Positions 10,291 to 21,854 of a stretch of 64,000 bases of DNA are shown here, in pieces. The DNA is from Pteria penguin. Taxonomy: Eukaryota; Mollusca; Bivalvia; Pterioida; Pteriidae. Numbering within the stretch: the stretch's first letter is position 1; each line of letters opens with the position of its first letter. The DNA is taken from the NCBI GenBank assembly GCA_035048485.1, contig CM068587.1, positions 53,063,501 to 53,127,500 of the forward strand. The letters are read 5' to 3'. A program made the translations under genes and the position numbers. The notes beneath the pieces were generated by a model. The model had not been told where the DNA came from, made no database searches, and saw only the letters and a list, made by a program, of their open reading frames with translations.

Positions 10291-11680
10291 TACTTTGAAA
10301 TGCAAAACAGACTTACTGCATATACCGCGTGAATTCACAAAGTCAGGAGTAAAACAATATTATACCAGTCCTCTTTCAAGTGAATCCTTAATGAATGCAA
10401 ATGAGAAAACACTTGATTTGCAAACAAATACATAGTGTTCACATTGTCAGATGTTTAACATTCTCCTAGTCTTTTTGGACGTATATCATCATGAATGTAT
10501 GCAAAGTGCGAAAACACTTGGTACAAACACAAATTCAGAAGATTAACAACATTATGCTAGTCCTCTTTCAGTTATTGGAATCGATAAAATTTGGCTATCT
10601 CATTGAGTTGATAGTTGACTTAGTGGTGTATGAGTCGTGAATGACAACAGTTGGAAGCATTGGCACAAGTTGGGTTTGGACAAAAGCAGCTCAACACTCT
10701 CACAAACAACTTGTACTTCTCCTGTGAATAAATCTGAAATAAATTGCAAATAATTTTGCGATTATTCATTGTTAGATAAAGATATCTACACAAATAAATT
10801 AACAGAAGATGACACTAAATAAGACTTCAATCTGTGTGATGTATGATGTTATGCATCGGCCTCATTACAAAGACTTTACATACATAGCTGACAGATGACA
10901 AGAGAGACACCAAATTCCGATGTATCACAAAAATATTTACCACATGGTAGTTGTAGTATTATCTTTACTTTAAGATGAAGTGAATACAGTGGCACGTTGA
11001 CATGCTGAATTGGTTCACGGAGCAACCTATAACTTATCACAAAACTACAAATTGTAAAACGACTAGAGTGCTCGAGGAACGCATGCGTTGTATGCGGTTT
11101 GAAAGAGCAACATATGACAGAAGTAACAGAAAGACGAGCAGACAGATGGACAAAGCGAGTCCTAAGTGTCATTTGCCTTCGCAGGCAAGATAGAAAGGAG
11201 GAAATAGATCCAACTTAGCCTTTAGATTGAGTCCCCCTAAAATTACCTGATGTAATTTCAAAGTATGAGGAGTGTGACGTTGGATCTAGCCTAAATCAGC
11301 TTCAGTGAGTGATTAAGAATAACACTTCTGTTAGAGTCATCGTGATTCAATGCTGCTTTCGTCGAATTTGTATCTGTAATTCTGCCCTCTTTAAACGCAA
11401 AAGCATCAGCTTTTCTTTTACAGATCCCCTGATTCCGTCTGCGAGACGTTTGCCGTGACCAGCCTCCAAGAACGACCAATTAGCCACTTTGGATCCTAGG
11501 TAAAAACTAATGACGAGAGCAAGTAGAATTTAGCTTTACATCTGTATTGAGTAGTGGGACCATCACTCACAAAGTACACAGTATCAACGCTAGGATGTTT
11601 CTAATTGATGTATGCAAAATTTGGTTTCATTTGTGACCAATTTGCCGAGAACATGAAGTTAAAATCTGGGAAAAGTTAAA
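10291..11680. other. Gene-free spacer with a degenerate tandem repeat
   Basis: A loose repeat of about 90-100 bp recurs at 10368, 10469 and 10560 ('gtcctctttcaag', 'gaaaacacttg', 'gcaaac'). The rest shows no recognisable gene, RNA or element; short open frames at 10876-11479 lack any family resemblance. Confidence 0.5.
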
Positions 11681-11684
11681 TAAA

Positions 11685-12250
11685 TACAGAAAACATTACA
11701 AAAATGATACCGACTTAGGACGGTCAATTAAAGTAACAAACGCCACTTCATTGGTAAAGTTAACTGGTTTAAGGGTACCCATCTTCCCACTCAGGCAAAA
11801 GCAGCAGAATCAAAGGACACATATTTAAAATTTTTTAAATGATAGAGAAAAAGGATCAACAGGTTTCTCAGGGCGACATGTTATAAAACAAAACGTTAAT
11901 GGAATTATTTGTTAGTACTGAAAATAACGTAAGTAAACCGTGCCCTACTCCTCTGTAAGTGAGCTCAGATCCTTGATCTGTAGGAGTTCCCACTAACAGA
12001 TGGGACGAGGCTCAGGACCTTGTCTTCTCAGAAAAAGTTTGAACCCTTATAGAGTCCCAACTGCCCTGTTAGTCAGTGTGCAAAGCACAAGTTAAAATAT
12101 GTATAGGGAGCTAGAGGGATCCAATGCAAGGCCTATGGTCTTTGCGATGATCTTGTCGAAGTCGAAGGCGTTTAATTATTTTAGTACGAATTGTAACGAT
12201 TGACACGTTGACATCGTGGCGTCAGAAGACTCTTTGACGCTTCCCTTTTT
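11685..12250 (-). mobile_element. Decayed PLE2 3' portion
   Basis: It parallels 31555-32060 on the same strand: 'taccgacttaggacggtcaa', a shared 'ctgtaggag' region and 'cctgttagtcag'. The minus-strand translation retains 'CTLTNRAVGT' and a 'KTxGLxxxPS' pattern matching the RT C-terminus at 31945-32385, broken by a stop. Remnant only. Confidence 0.65.
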
Positions 12251-12284
12251 TCTTAAGGAAATATACCATCCATAGTGAGTTTAT

Positions 12285-12350
12285 ACCTGGTTTCGAACCC
12301 AGAACCTTCCGATCATGAGTCCGGTGCGCTATCTGCTCGCTTATACCTAT
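12285..12350 (-). tRNA. tRNA-Met-like relic (SINE head or pseudogene)
   Basis: On the minus strand, 'agcagatagcgc' (D arm), 'ggactcatgatcgg' (anticodon arm with CAT) and 'gggttcgaaacc' (T arm) follow tRNA-Met(CAT) order and spacing. The acceptor stem does not pair over seven bases and the T loop seems one base long, so it is unlikely to be a working tRNA. It could be a SINE head; no tail is recognised. Confidence 0.5.
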
Positions 12351-12442
12351 GAATAAGAAAATGTTTGTTATAAACGACATTTATTGTCCTTCCTGAAAAC
12401 AATAACAGTAAATAAAACGTTTCGGTAATGAGTCAGTAATGA

Positions 12443-12462
12443 AAAAAAAAAAAAAAAAAAAC
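12443..12462. repeat. Poly(A) run
   Basis: A run of about 20 A followed by 'caaacaaaaag' lies about 90 bp past the tRNA-like relic (on the plus strand). Because the relic reads on the minus strand, this is not its 3' tail. Sequence to 12760 is unremarkable. Confidence 0.7.
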
Positions 12463-12759
12463 AAACAAAAAGAAATCATAAATGTAGATGGCGCTTTGAC
12501 ACTATAAACCTGTCTACATTCTAGAATTCACAAAGAAAAAACAGCCATAGTATTTTTCTATAATCGCAATATTTTCAGCGTTCGGTAATGACATGCAGTA
12601 AGTATACGCCTATTAGATATGTCTCAATGCATGGTATATGCGTACTTACTTCTAGATTGTCATAACTCGCCCTTTTCAGTCATGGTGGATGTCCCAACTT
12701 TTCAGCACGTGACAAGCAATTGTGACTTATCTCTCTTGGGTCTTTGTTTTGCGTGCGTA

Positions 12760-14065
12760 CATTGATAAAAATGTTCAAGTAAAGCCATAACAAGAAATGC
12801 CAATTGGACTGTTATCGAGATAATGAATAGAGATTGATAGGAGTCGTGTTACTGAACTGATTTGTGCAAGAGGGGAACGAAAGACAACTCCAGCATCCTA
12901 TAATAGTGCACAAGCTGTTTTCATCAGTTATTGGCCGTAGATCCTCTGCGCGCAAGCGCCATGTCACTTTCTTTTCAAGAAACACGTGTTGTTGAATACA
13001 AGGTAATATTCTCCCCCACCCTCCACTTTTGATGCCAATGGTCTCCACATTTGATATCTGAGCGTCTTTATTCAAGGTATTATTATGCGTTTTGCTCAAA
13101 AGGTCGTGTTGTTTTCCCTCTTTGTTGCTGTTTTCAGCGTTCCAATCTCTTTACCTGTGCGTCGCCGCCTCTTTTCAGGGTATTGACTTTACTCAATTTC
13201 TTTGCACTCAGAACAGAGTTGTATTAATCTGAACTCGTTCTAGCATATTGTATTAACAGAGATACGATTACGCCACAGACAGGCGATGAATTATATTTTA
13301 ACTTATGGACATAATCTATAGATTTTTAACAGTTCTGAAGTTTTAAACACCCACTATTAGATTGCACTGTTTCCCAGTACTTTGGAAGGCTAGATTTTAT
13401 TTCTGATAGTTTTTGTCAGTAAGATCAATAAAAATTGTGTATGTCAAGAGTTTGTGGATTTTTAAGGAGTAGAATATATTAAGTCCAGTATAAATCTAAC
13501 TTACTTACGTGTGTTACTACGAAACGTAGTGAGAACAGATCTATTGTCAGTTATTGAAACAAAAGAATTTGTAGTATCTTAGGTAGGAATTCCTGGATCT
13601 GAATATGATCCCAATTGTTTTACTCGACCATCAAAGTTGTTTATCACCTAGTGGGATTGTACGAAATGACAGAGTGCCAGTTAAATTTATCTTTGGCAAA
13701 ATAAAATATGATATGACAAACTGACCCTGTACCTTCCCGTGCATCACCACTAGGTGACCGTGTTACGAATATTCCCACTTTCAGTCTCTAATGATTCATT
13801 AGAATACTTTTTGATAAGACATGAATTTATTTATGGTCTCGTTTAGATGACGGTTTAACGTCAAAAGTCAACGTGCAACGCCGAGGGATTTCCGAATGGT
13901 TACTCCTCGGTCCAAGTATCAGGTAAATTATTGTAATCACATGAGATGCTATAGTCTATTAAGACAGATGATTTCACCACAAGTTTACTATAGGTGGTGT
14001 ACTATTTTTACATCTTAACGTATAATGAGGTGTATCGACTGGTGCTAAAATCAAGAGCTCTTTCT
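12760..14065. repeat. Spacer paralogy W, copy 1
   Basis: It aligns along its length with 38640-39845: 'gttcaagtaaag', 'aacgaaagacaactcc', 'aatagtgcacaagct', 'tctagcatattgtatta', 'cgccacagacaggcgatga', 'tatcacctagtggg' and 'gactggtgctaa'. It lies downstream of block A as copy 2 lies downstream of block B, so the duplicated unit includes spacer DNA. It has an intact stretch where copy 2 has a 103-bp insertion (39132-39235). No gene recognised. Confidence 0.8.
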
Positions 14066-14520
14066 ATGAACTGGTATGGGGATTGCAATTGCAGAAAATT
14101 ACGTTTTCGTTGTAAATTTTAAAGTTTATATATCCTATCTGCCTTAATCATTTGTATGACAGGAATACAAGTATATCGGTGTATTGTAATGGAAAACACT
14201 ATCACCATGGTTATTTTCATCTAGTTCTGAAACTGAGAGCTTCATACATCTTCATATAAATTCTTTAAACCTATAAACAATTCATAGAAATCTGTCAAAC
14301 TATCCGAAGTATTTGGAATTTAATCATCATATAAGTTCAAATAAAACAATTTAGATTTATAAAAAATATCGTTTAGCAAATTACATCATAAAATATTGTG
14401 TAATTGAAAAATATCATTTTGATCAATATGAAGCGTTATATCAGGTGTCGACATGGCACATCAACACTGCTTTCCATGTACACATGATATGGAAGCTTTG
14501 ATGCCTGCTCTTCACCCTTT
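14066..14520. other. Gene-free spacer
   Basis: AT-rich sequence with no recognised gene or element. Confidence 0.5.
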
Positions 14521-14575
14521 GCAACTTCCGGTCACAAGCCGAGCACCTCATCCACTGGGCCACACCAGCTTCTGT
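14518..14575 (-). tRNA. tRNA-Thr-like SINE relic
   Basis: On the minus strand 'gtgtggcccagtggatgagg' then 'gctcggcttgtgaccgg' matches the D arm and anticodon arm of the tRNA-like relic at 48534-48593. The T arm is not preserved. It looks like the head of a tRNA-derived SINE. Confidence 0.45.
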
Positions 14576-15129
14576 ATCAGCCTGAAAAATTCAATAAGAC
14601 ATGAGCACAATATGACCTGACTTTAAATGATTTTGGTATATAAGAACTATACTAACTACTAGGTAAAATAAAAAATATGAACATTAGTTTTTTCAATTGG
14701 TTGCCGTTGCCATGGTAACCTGACTCAAATCAACAATTTGATACACATTTAATTTCTTTACATAACGGCAGAATCGCTATGTTACTTTCAAATTCTCAAT
14801 TTTTTTATACCTATATATAACCAAAATCAAATAATCACAATTTTCTTGGTTTTTTTTTTCTGGGACCCCCATTTACTATTTGAAAATAATCAATCACGAA
14901 ACGTGATGTTTGTCCTTCTCATAAGCTTCAACTTCTAACTGAATAAGACGTCGGTTTTAAATTGAATGAAATATACAAAAAATATAAAATTATTATTGTT
15001 TTTTTCTTCTTTCTATCTCGTACATATACTATCTCTATTATTGATTGGGTCGCCATCAGATCGTGATTCTGATTGGCTAACGTAAGAATGATGCGCAAAA
15101 TTTGATTTATCACTTTCGGAGGGTTTGAC
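14576..15129. other. Gene-free spacer
   Basis: AT-rich; a short 'ttgccgttgccatggtaacc' occurs at 14701. Nothing else recognised. Confidence 0.5.
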
Positions 15130-15395
15130 GTAAGTGTTATTATGCCATTTTTTCTGATGTTGTGTGGCTATGGCAGTGTTTGTTCATATTAATGTATAAA
15201 TACAGTGCTGAATTACATTTATTTCGTCTGTATTTAAGAGCATTCATTGTGGGTCTGGCTAACCAAGCAGGAGACGCTCACTCCTCCCGGGCACCTGGTC
15301 TCACCTCTGAATTTCAGGGGTTTGTGAATATTCACCGTGGTACATTGTTGTTAGTGCCCTAGTCATGTGACACCAGTTACTTTCGTATTTTCAAA
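15090..15395 (+). mobile_element. X element, plus orientation
   Basis: It runs 'gatttatcac', 'ggagggtttgacgtaag', 'gtgtggctatggcagtgttt', 'cagtgctgaatta', the cassette 'ggagacgctcactcctcccg' and the end 'gacaccagttactttcgtat'. It has a single version of the segment that is expanded to a 35-bp array at 584-863. Confidence 0.75.
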
Positions 15396-17129
15396 TACAA
15401 GATGTAATCGCTCTTGAAAAAAGTTCTATTTTGAAACTGTAATACTTTCCGGAGTATAGAGTTCCTGCCTCGGTTTTTGTCAATACATCGATAGACATAA
15501 AATTTTTAGTTATTTCTTAATTAGAAATACGTCTAACAAAACTTCATGTATTTTGAAATATACATAAATAAATTCGTTTATAAAACCTGTAAAAGTTCAC
15601 ATGTTCAACAAAATTTAAATCTAAAATAAGACATGATCTTGCCTTTAATGTTAATGACCTTGAAAAAAATTACGGTTAGCAGGCAAAGTAGTAATACCAT
15701 ACATGTCCCTGTATAAACATTCAACAATGTAAGTCATACTGAATGTAAATATAGATTTATTTGAATAGATGAAATATGTGAACATTCTCATCTAAAGTTA
15801 AACCATTTTTGATAATGAAATCTAAAACAGCTGTTGACTTCCCCGCAAATATTTTCATTTAATTTGTTTGCACAAAAGTAATGGTCTTTACTTCTTTACT
15901 TGAAAGATAATTATACTTGAAAACAATCAAAAACAAAAATTTACTTACATATTTTTCCATGGCAACAAGATGTTCAAAAAGGTTTATCGGACAGTCTCTA
16001 TGCAGTGCCAAAAAGATAAATCACGCTACCATGGCATCCATACCATGGCATCAAAAGACTTAAATTTCACTTTTTGTGTATTAATTATATCGATTATAAA
16101 GAAAATCAGGAAAATCTATGATATGTGGCCAGCTAATTTTGGTTCTTACAGAGAATTTATAAAAAGCAGAAGGATTCGCCAATAATATTTTATATACTTA
16201 AATAACAGTGAGTTGACATTTTATAAGAAAGTAAATTCAACATTGATGTAACTACAGCATATCTTGATAGTGTTTTATTTCTTATAAGATTTTGTGAACT
16301 AAAAGAATCAATTAACAAGTCATAAGAAAACAGCTTGTGCTTCATGCACAACATAGGAAATTGACTGATCGTCAAAAGTCCGACATCACAACTTTTGGCA
16401 CACTTTTTCATTATGACGTCAAAAATAAATGGCCCGTCAAACATGACTTTCACTGTGACGTCACAATGAAACTACGTTATGGGCGTGGTTAAAGTTGGAT
16501 CTGGCGATCCCTCAATTGTTTAACATTAGTAATCTTGAGAGCAAAGCTTATTCACTAAATATGTATAAACCTCACATTTATGAGAAACAGAAATTTCGAC
16601 ATACAATGAATGCACTTAAGATAATGTGCTTTGTTGGTCCCACAAACCCAACCGAGATAGCTCTTGATAAATGCAGAACCGTCAGTTGGCATTCAAGCAT
16701 CAAGATGTTCAGACTCATTAAACGTAGTAAAATACATCTCTTGGAAAATATGGAGAATACAATAACTTTTAATAAGTAATTAAAACAAAAGTTTTAAAAG
16801 GCAGTATTATGGTTTCAATTTAAAGCATAAAACCCGGCATATAGATTTTGTACAAAAATGTTGATGTACCTTCTCTAAATCGAAGGTTCTTTACCTACCC
16901 TACATTTCATAGCCATAGTGAATGGTACCTTAAACATGTGTATCTAATATAGAAAACATTGTTTATGGATTTGACTGTATTTCAAGAAAAGATTTTCTGC
17001 AATAACTGACTAGTAATACGATAATTACCATTGTTATTTAATATGAAATAATAAGATAAGTGAACTGATGTCACACTTCAATTTGACATTCGTTTTAAAA
17101 GTATTTTTCATCAAGTCTTACTTGTCCTC
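15396..17129. other. Gene-free spacer
   Basis: Small open frames at 15970-16185 and 16495-16779 (plus strand) have no recognisable domain and no start context of note. Two CRE-like 'tgacgtca' sites occur at about 16413 and 16455. A short direct duplication of 'accatggcat' lies at 16028-16052. Nothing else identified. Confidence 0.45.
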
Positions 17130-17345
17130 CAAATTACACTTAATAGATAAGGATAATATTGTGTGCAGTGTCATATTCAGACAAATGCAAACCCCAATTA
17201 AACCGAGATGAGACCAGGTGCGAGAGAGAAGTAAGCATTCCCTGCTTGCATAGACCTCCCATCGCAAAAGTCCTGCAAAACTATTCATCTTCAGGAATAA
17301 AAATCCGATGTCGAAGGTGTACATGAACTTACATCTGCATTGTCA
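17130..17345 (-). mobile_element. PLE1 tail (Y), short copy
   Basis: 'ggataatattgtgtgcagtg', 'aaccgagatgagaccaggtg', 'agaagtaagcattccctgc', 'cgcaaaagtcctgcaa' and 'gatgtcgaaggtgtacatg' match the Y tail on the minus strand. The palindrome site is degraded here. Confidence 0.65.
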
Positions 17346-18009
17346 CTAATTTATAGGATGCGCTCTCAATTGCATCTATTTCCAGTTCCTTATGATATGG
17401 AATGTAAGATTTTTTCCCAGATCATTTACATTATGTTTTGTTAATATTCGACAGGTTAAAAAAATTAACACCATATCAGCAGAATGCTCCATGTTAAACA
17501 AATGTAAATTTTGCAACTTAGCTGGATCACAGCTATATTTGATAAATCGGTATATCAAAATCACTAGAGATAAAAGTATAGAGAAAAAACGTAACTCTGG
17601 AGAAGATTTGTATTGTAACACATGATCTTACATTGTTATACATGCTTACAACAAACTTTAATTGTTTTCCATGTATTCTAATCCTGTCAAAAATCAATAC
17701 GTCTTTTATAGCAGACAAAACAACAATGGCTTCTGCCCTTTTTTTCACAAAGTTTTCCTTATAATGGAATGTAGTGCAAAAATGCTTCCAAAGTACTTTC
17801 TTGGTGGAAATCCAAACAGTACATCTGTAATAATCTTGTAGTCATTAAATCAGGTAAGTAAGCGTTAATTTAAGACAAAAGTGAAATCTTACAAATAGAA
17901 CCAATAAAACTGGTCCCTCCATAATAAATAAGGTTTGGTGAATGATTAAGCATGTAATTTGTGGTGCAGGCGATATGAGGGTCATTTCGCCAAAAATCTT
18001 TAAGCTGTC
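17346..18009. other. Gene-free spacer
   Basis: Overlapping open frames on both strands between 17376 and 17748 have no recognisable domain. A segment around 17490 ('ttaaacaaatgtaaatttt') resembles 18355 and 44650. No gene is called. Confidence 0.4.
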
Positions 18010-18115
18010 GGTTACCTCTTGTATGATTTGGTTACCTCCTGCATGGTTTGGTTATTACATGAATGATTTGGTTACCTCCTGTATGGTTTGAATGCCTCCT
18101 GTATGGTTCGTTGTT
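18010..18115. repeat. 20-bp tandem repeat, five units
   Basis: Units of 20 bp ('ggttacctcctgtatggttt' type) start at 18010, 18030, 18050, 18070 and 18090. A paralogous array with the same period is at 43810-43890. Confidence 0.85.
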
Positions 18116-18179
18116 GCAATATGACTGAAAACTGCAAATCAACCAGCCAACCATCAAGTCCGATATGACTTGAAATGGG

Positions 18180-18680
18180 GGATCTCAAATTGCACCAAAT
18201 CCCTCTAGCTTGACCTCCATTTCTAATAAATTACACTTGTTGTTTTCTTAATACTTACCTCAGATTTCCATTTCTTCGTGTAAGTATATAGTGCACACAG
18301 CATGTTTCGTTAACTATTGATAGATTCCGACTACATCATTAGCATGCATCGTGTTAAACAAATGTATTTTTAAACTCAGCTGCATTTCAGTCATAATTGA
18401 TAAGTTCTATTTCTGAATCCAATTGCCACCACCTGTTTTCAGCCTAATAAGTGTTAATAGGTAATCTTATTTGCTATAGATTTTTTTTATTTAATCCCTT
18501 CAATAACCAATTAAGATACGTTTGATAGTTACGTAAAGTAATGAGAAATAAATAAACTTCCACACTACTAAGTTTTATCAACAGAACTCCGGTGTTGATG
18601 CTGATGTATTGCACAGAAATGTAGACGGACCTACCCGAAGCACTGTATCTTGATGACATGTTATTTTACGGCATTGATGT
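18180..18680. repeat. Spacer paralogy V, copy 1
   Basis: It aligns with 44490-45075 ('aaattacactt', 'cttacctca', 'gtgtaagtat', 'attgatagattccga', 'ttaaacaaatg', 'gaagcactgtatcttgatg'). With the 20-bp array upstream it gives a second collinear marker of the spacer duplication. Non-coding. Confidence 0.75.
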
Positions 18681-18818
18681 CACCTGAACAACGCCACTCA
18701 GTAAGTTTTATGGTGGATATCTTATCGTACTGAGAAATAATAAATGTAAATATATACGTTACAATTTTGTGCAACAAATGCGCATTTCGATAACTAATAT
18801 CTCTTCAGTGATGCTAAA

Positions 18819-19001
18819 AGACCATATTCCGATTTTGATAATTGCTGTCTTTTTGTCTGAGCTGATACATTTTGGCGTTGTTTTTCATAGTGACGTCATA
18901 ACGCATGACATAGATTCATTATAACGTCACTATGAAAAACAACGCTAAAAGGTATTAGCTCGGACAAAAAGTCCTCATTTATCAAAACCGGAATATGGTC
19001 T
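18819..19001. mobile_element. Palindromic MITE
   Basis: Arms of about 78 bp (18819-18896 and about 18924-19001) are near-perfect inverted copies, from 'agaccatattccg' through 'tttttgtc' and 'gcgttgtttttcatagtgac' to a short centre. A lone arm end ('atcaaaatcggaatatggtc') recurs at 19295-19314. It has no ORF and is a typical foldback MITE. Confidence 0.85.
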
Positions 19002-19344
19002 ATTGAGTGGGACACATTGTGAAGTATTGAGCAAAGAAAGTAGGCAATGCCTAGTAGGCAAAGAGAGCAAAATTTGTTTTTAGATATTTATTGAGAGTTA
19101 ACGATTTCAGATGTGGTAAACATGATAATGATCATGGGTGGCTTTTTTTTTTCAGCTTTTCACAGAATATGGCCGTCTAGCTCTGGAAGACAATGATAAT
19201 GAATCCAAGCCATTTCAGGTAGAAATTCTAAATTATAAATAAACACAGGTACACTTTGGTATTTGTATCTATTGTTCCTTATCAAGGCAGCAATTATCAA
19301 AATCGGAATATGGTCTATTGCCGAATGATTGGAATTCTAACATT

Positions 19345-19880
19345 ATATTAAGTGTTAACCATATCCCCTGGTCCATGGATAAAAAGACGATTTCCCGTAT
19401 AGTGTCATATGCGAACCCCAATTAAATCGAGGTGAGACAAGGTAACCGGGAGGAGTAAGGATGCCCTGTTGCATGCAACAACCGTTGCAAAAGTCCTGCA
19501 ACAATTTTTCAAGTCGAGGACGTAAATACATAAATATACACATGAAAGAGAAAAGAACACTTAGACAAATTATCCTATTCATGGTATGAAATGCTGTTGA
19601 ACTGAAATTCCGGCTTCGGCAATGCACGTGAACAAACGTCTGTATATATACATATTATGTCAAATTCATTATAGTCAAAAAGTTAAGATGGTTAGTTTAA
19701 ATGGTCAGATCCCAAAATGTTGGTTAACATTTTTTAATGGGAAATTTCAAATTGCACCAGATCCCAACATCGACAGTAGAACTTCCTTAGTGAGAATTTC
19801 AAAAGTTCCTCAATATATCCCTGTGAGAGTAGTTTCGTGGCAAGACGAGATCGTTATCCAGAATGATATTCTCTGTTGAG
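19345..19880 (-). mobile_element. PLE1 C-terminus plus Y tail
   Basis: From 19880 down to about 19700 the minus strand encodes the end of the RT frame (ATKLLSQGYIEE..., FSLRKFYCRCWDLVQFEI..., MLTNILGSDH) with a stop and no upstream part. It then continues into the full Y tail with the perfect palindrome 'gttgcatgcaac' and the 'cctggtc' cassette. 5'-truncated retrocopy. Confidence 0.8.
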
Positions 19881-19904
19881 ACCTATTCTTACCAATTTTG
19901 AACA

Positions 19905-20065
19905 CTGACTATGACACAGTCAGTACTTAGCACACATAACCATGTGTTTGTTCCTGTTCTTAGCACGTAAAGTTATTCACAACTAAAATAACCACTGTTT
20001 GTTCATGACTAAAGGCAGCCATTAGTTAGTTCGTATTCTTAATACTGCAAAGCCGTGCTGCAGTG
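19905..20065. repeat. Short dispersed repeat shared with 42145-42290
   Basis: 'ccatgtgtttgttcctgttc', 'ttagcacgtaaag', 'ttattcacaa', 'gactaaaggca' and 'tcttaatact' occur in the same order at 42150-42290. Non-coding, family unknown. Confidence 0.65.
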
Positions 20066-20269
20066 CCTGTAATGCGTTGGTCAGCGGAAACTGTCCTTTA
20101 CCATTGATAATATTAACTCTTGATGCTTCTATAAGTACGCCATTTGAAAGTAATAAATACTCTAATTGACAGTATCTTTCCTCAGAATCGATTTGATTAT
20201 ACCAAGGCATGTTTAAGCCTTATCAGTTCTCCTTTATGTGCTGATTTGACCTTTCTTTGGTTATATTTT

Positions 20270-20440
20270 ACTATAGGATCACCCCCTTTTGCACTGACGA
20301 CCTTTCCGGGCATTCGGTCTCACCTCGATTTTATGGGGGTTTGCATTTGTCTAAATATAATACTATACACGATATTGTCCTTTTATTCTATGGACTATGA
20401 GATATGGCTTACCCTCCTGTACTTCTTCGCTGTTTACTTT
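20270..20440 (+). mobile_element. PLE1 tail end fragment
   Basis: 'cattcggtctcacctcgatt', 'ggtttgcatttgtctaaata' and 'tctatggactatgagatatg' match the last part of the Y tail in plus orientation. The 170-codon frame that spans it (20144-20656) is a chance reading. Confidence 0.65.
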
Positions 20441-20884
20441 TATTATGTTTTACAATACGATTATTCCCTTTCTTTGCTAAGTTTTAAATATTCGAATTTG
20501 GACAATGCACTGTTCCCTCATTTACGATTACCCTACACCTTTGCTGATTTTCTGTGCATTTGGGGTTATTGGATTTTCCTCTGGTACCTTTGTTTTCGAT
20601 ATTTCCTGTTTGCTGATTTTGTATACCCTTCGAATTCATGGGTTTTGAATTGCTGACTTCATTTTCTATACTTTCTTTTACCGATTTTGTATATACTTCA
20701 AATTCATGGATTATGAACTGCTGACTTGGTATCATCTATCATCTTTTTATTTAAAATGGGTGTGATAACAACTGTACATCAATTTAAATATAGATAATGA
20801 CAGAGTTTCTTGTGTATCATATGCAGTCTGAATGATTGGTCTAGTAGTAAATTATATTCATAATGTATAATGAGGATGAAGATA
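20441..20884. other. Gene-free stretch with a 66-bp imperfect duplication
   Basis: A segment at 20612-20660 recurs at 20678-20727 ('gattttgtata', 'cttc.aattcatgg', 'gaa.tgctgactt'). Nothing else seen. Confidence 0.5.
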
Positions 20885-21760
20885 TTAGACTCATCCCTTG
20901 AAGACCCCCCAGTCATCTCCAAGGAAACAGCAGGAACAGGAACAAAGCAAGATAAAAGAAGAGAAGAATGTTATTGTCTTTAACTTCAAGAGTATAAGAA
21001 ACAAGACACCAGATCAACAATCGCAAATCCACTCAACCCAACCAAATATCACCATTGGCACCGAGACATCACTGGGTATGGGGAAAAACTGATAGCAACC
21101 ATACTAAAGCCTGTGAATTCATCAGTGACAAAGTGAAGTTCAGACATGGGAAACCAGCCTTGATATCAGCAGCCAACCGACCACTAAACATATGAGGAGT
21201 ATATCTGGCTACAAATCAGTCTACTTTTTACTAGGAGAAGCTTTCAACTTATCCGATATCCACTGAAAGTCTGGAACCCTCCGAAATGTTCCGAGACGGA
21301 TGAATGAGACATACCTCAGACTACTAAATTAATTATCCATAGAAAAAGTAGTGATTTTCTCTGCAAAAAGCGGCAAAATCCTTGACTTTTTCATATCCTA
21401 TCCATCCTGAGTCAACAGATGCAAAGCTCTACCTACAATTGGAAAATTAAACCATAATATTGCAATGATAGATCTTTCTCTCTATCCTTACCATTAGCAG
21501 TCATACCTATGGATGACGACAAAGGTCAAACGCATAATGCGTAGACGCCAGAAAGTCTTCAAGAATGCACGCCACACAATGAACCTTAAGAAACAGACCA
21601 GATGTCGGCAAATCAAGGCAGCAATACAAAGAGAAATGAAGAAAACCCTTGATGAGTCCATATACCAAACAGTATGCAGTTAAATGCAAAACAATAGCAA
21701 CAGATTCTGGTCATATCTGAAAAAAGGGTAGAGCAATGAAAGGAGTTACATGTAGAAATT
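20885..21760 (+). mobile_element. Degraded non-LTR retrotransposon (LINE, CR1/Jockey-like)
   Basis: A 64-codon frame at 20898-21092 ends in 'NFKSIRNKT' and 'NITIGTETSL', which fits the start of an AP-endonuclease domain (the GTET motif). At 21520-21730 another frame reads KRIMRRRQKVFKNAR..., IQREMKK and NNSNRFWSYLKKG, broken by two stops. This is the typical Arg/Lys-rich linker between endonuclease and RT. The RT domain itself is absent, so it is an inactive relic. The clade is a guess from motif style. Confidence 0.7.
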
Positions 21761-21854
21761 ATTCTCCATACATATAGATTAAAAGACCAACAGGTTACCC
21801 AATTTGAGAGGTCATAAACATATTCACAAATCTAAAATCCATCTACAATGGATA

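Noticed and set aside
20144..20656. 170-codon plus-strand frame with hydrophobic content
   Set aside because: It runs through a PLE1 tail fragment and a 66-bp duplication; hydrophobicity follows from T-rich sequence, and no family is recognised.
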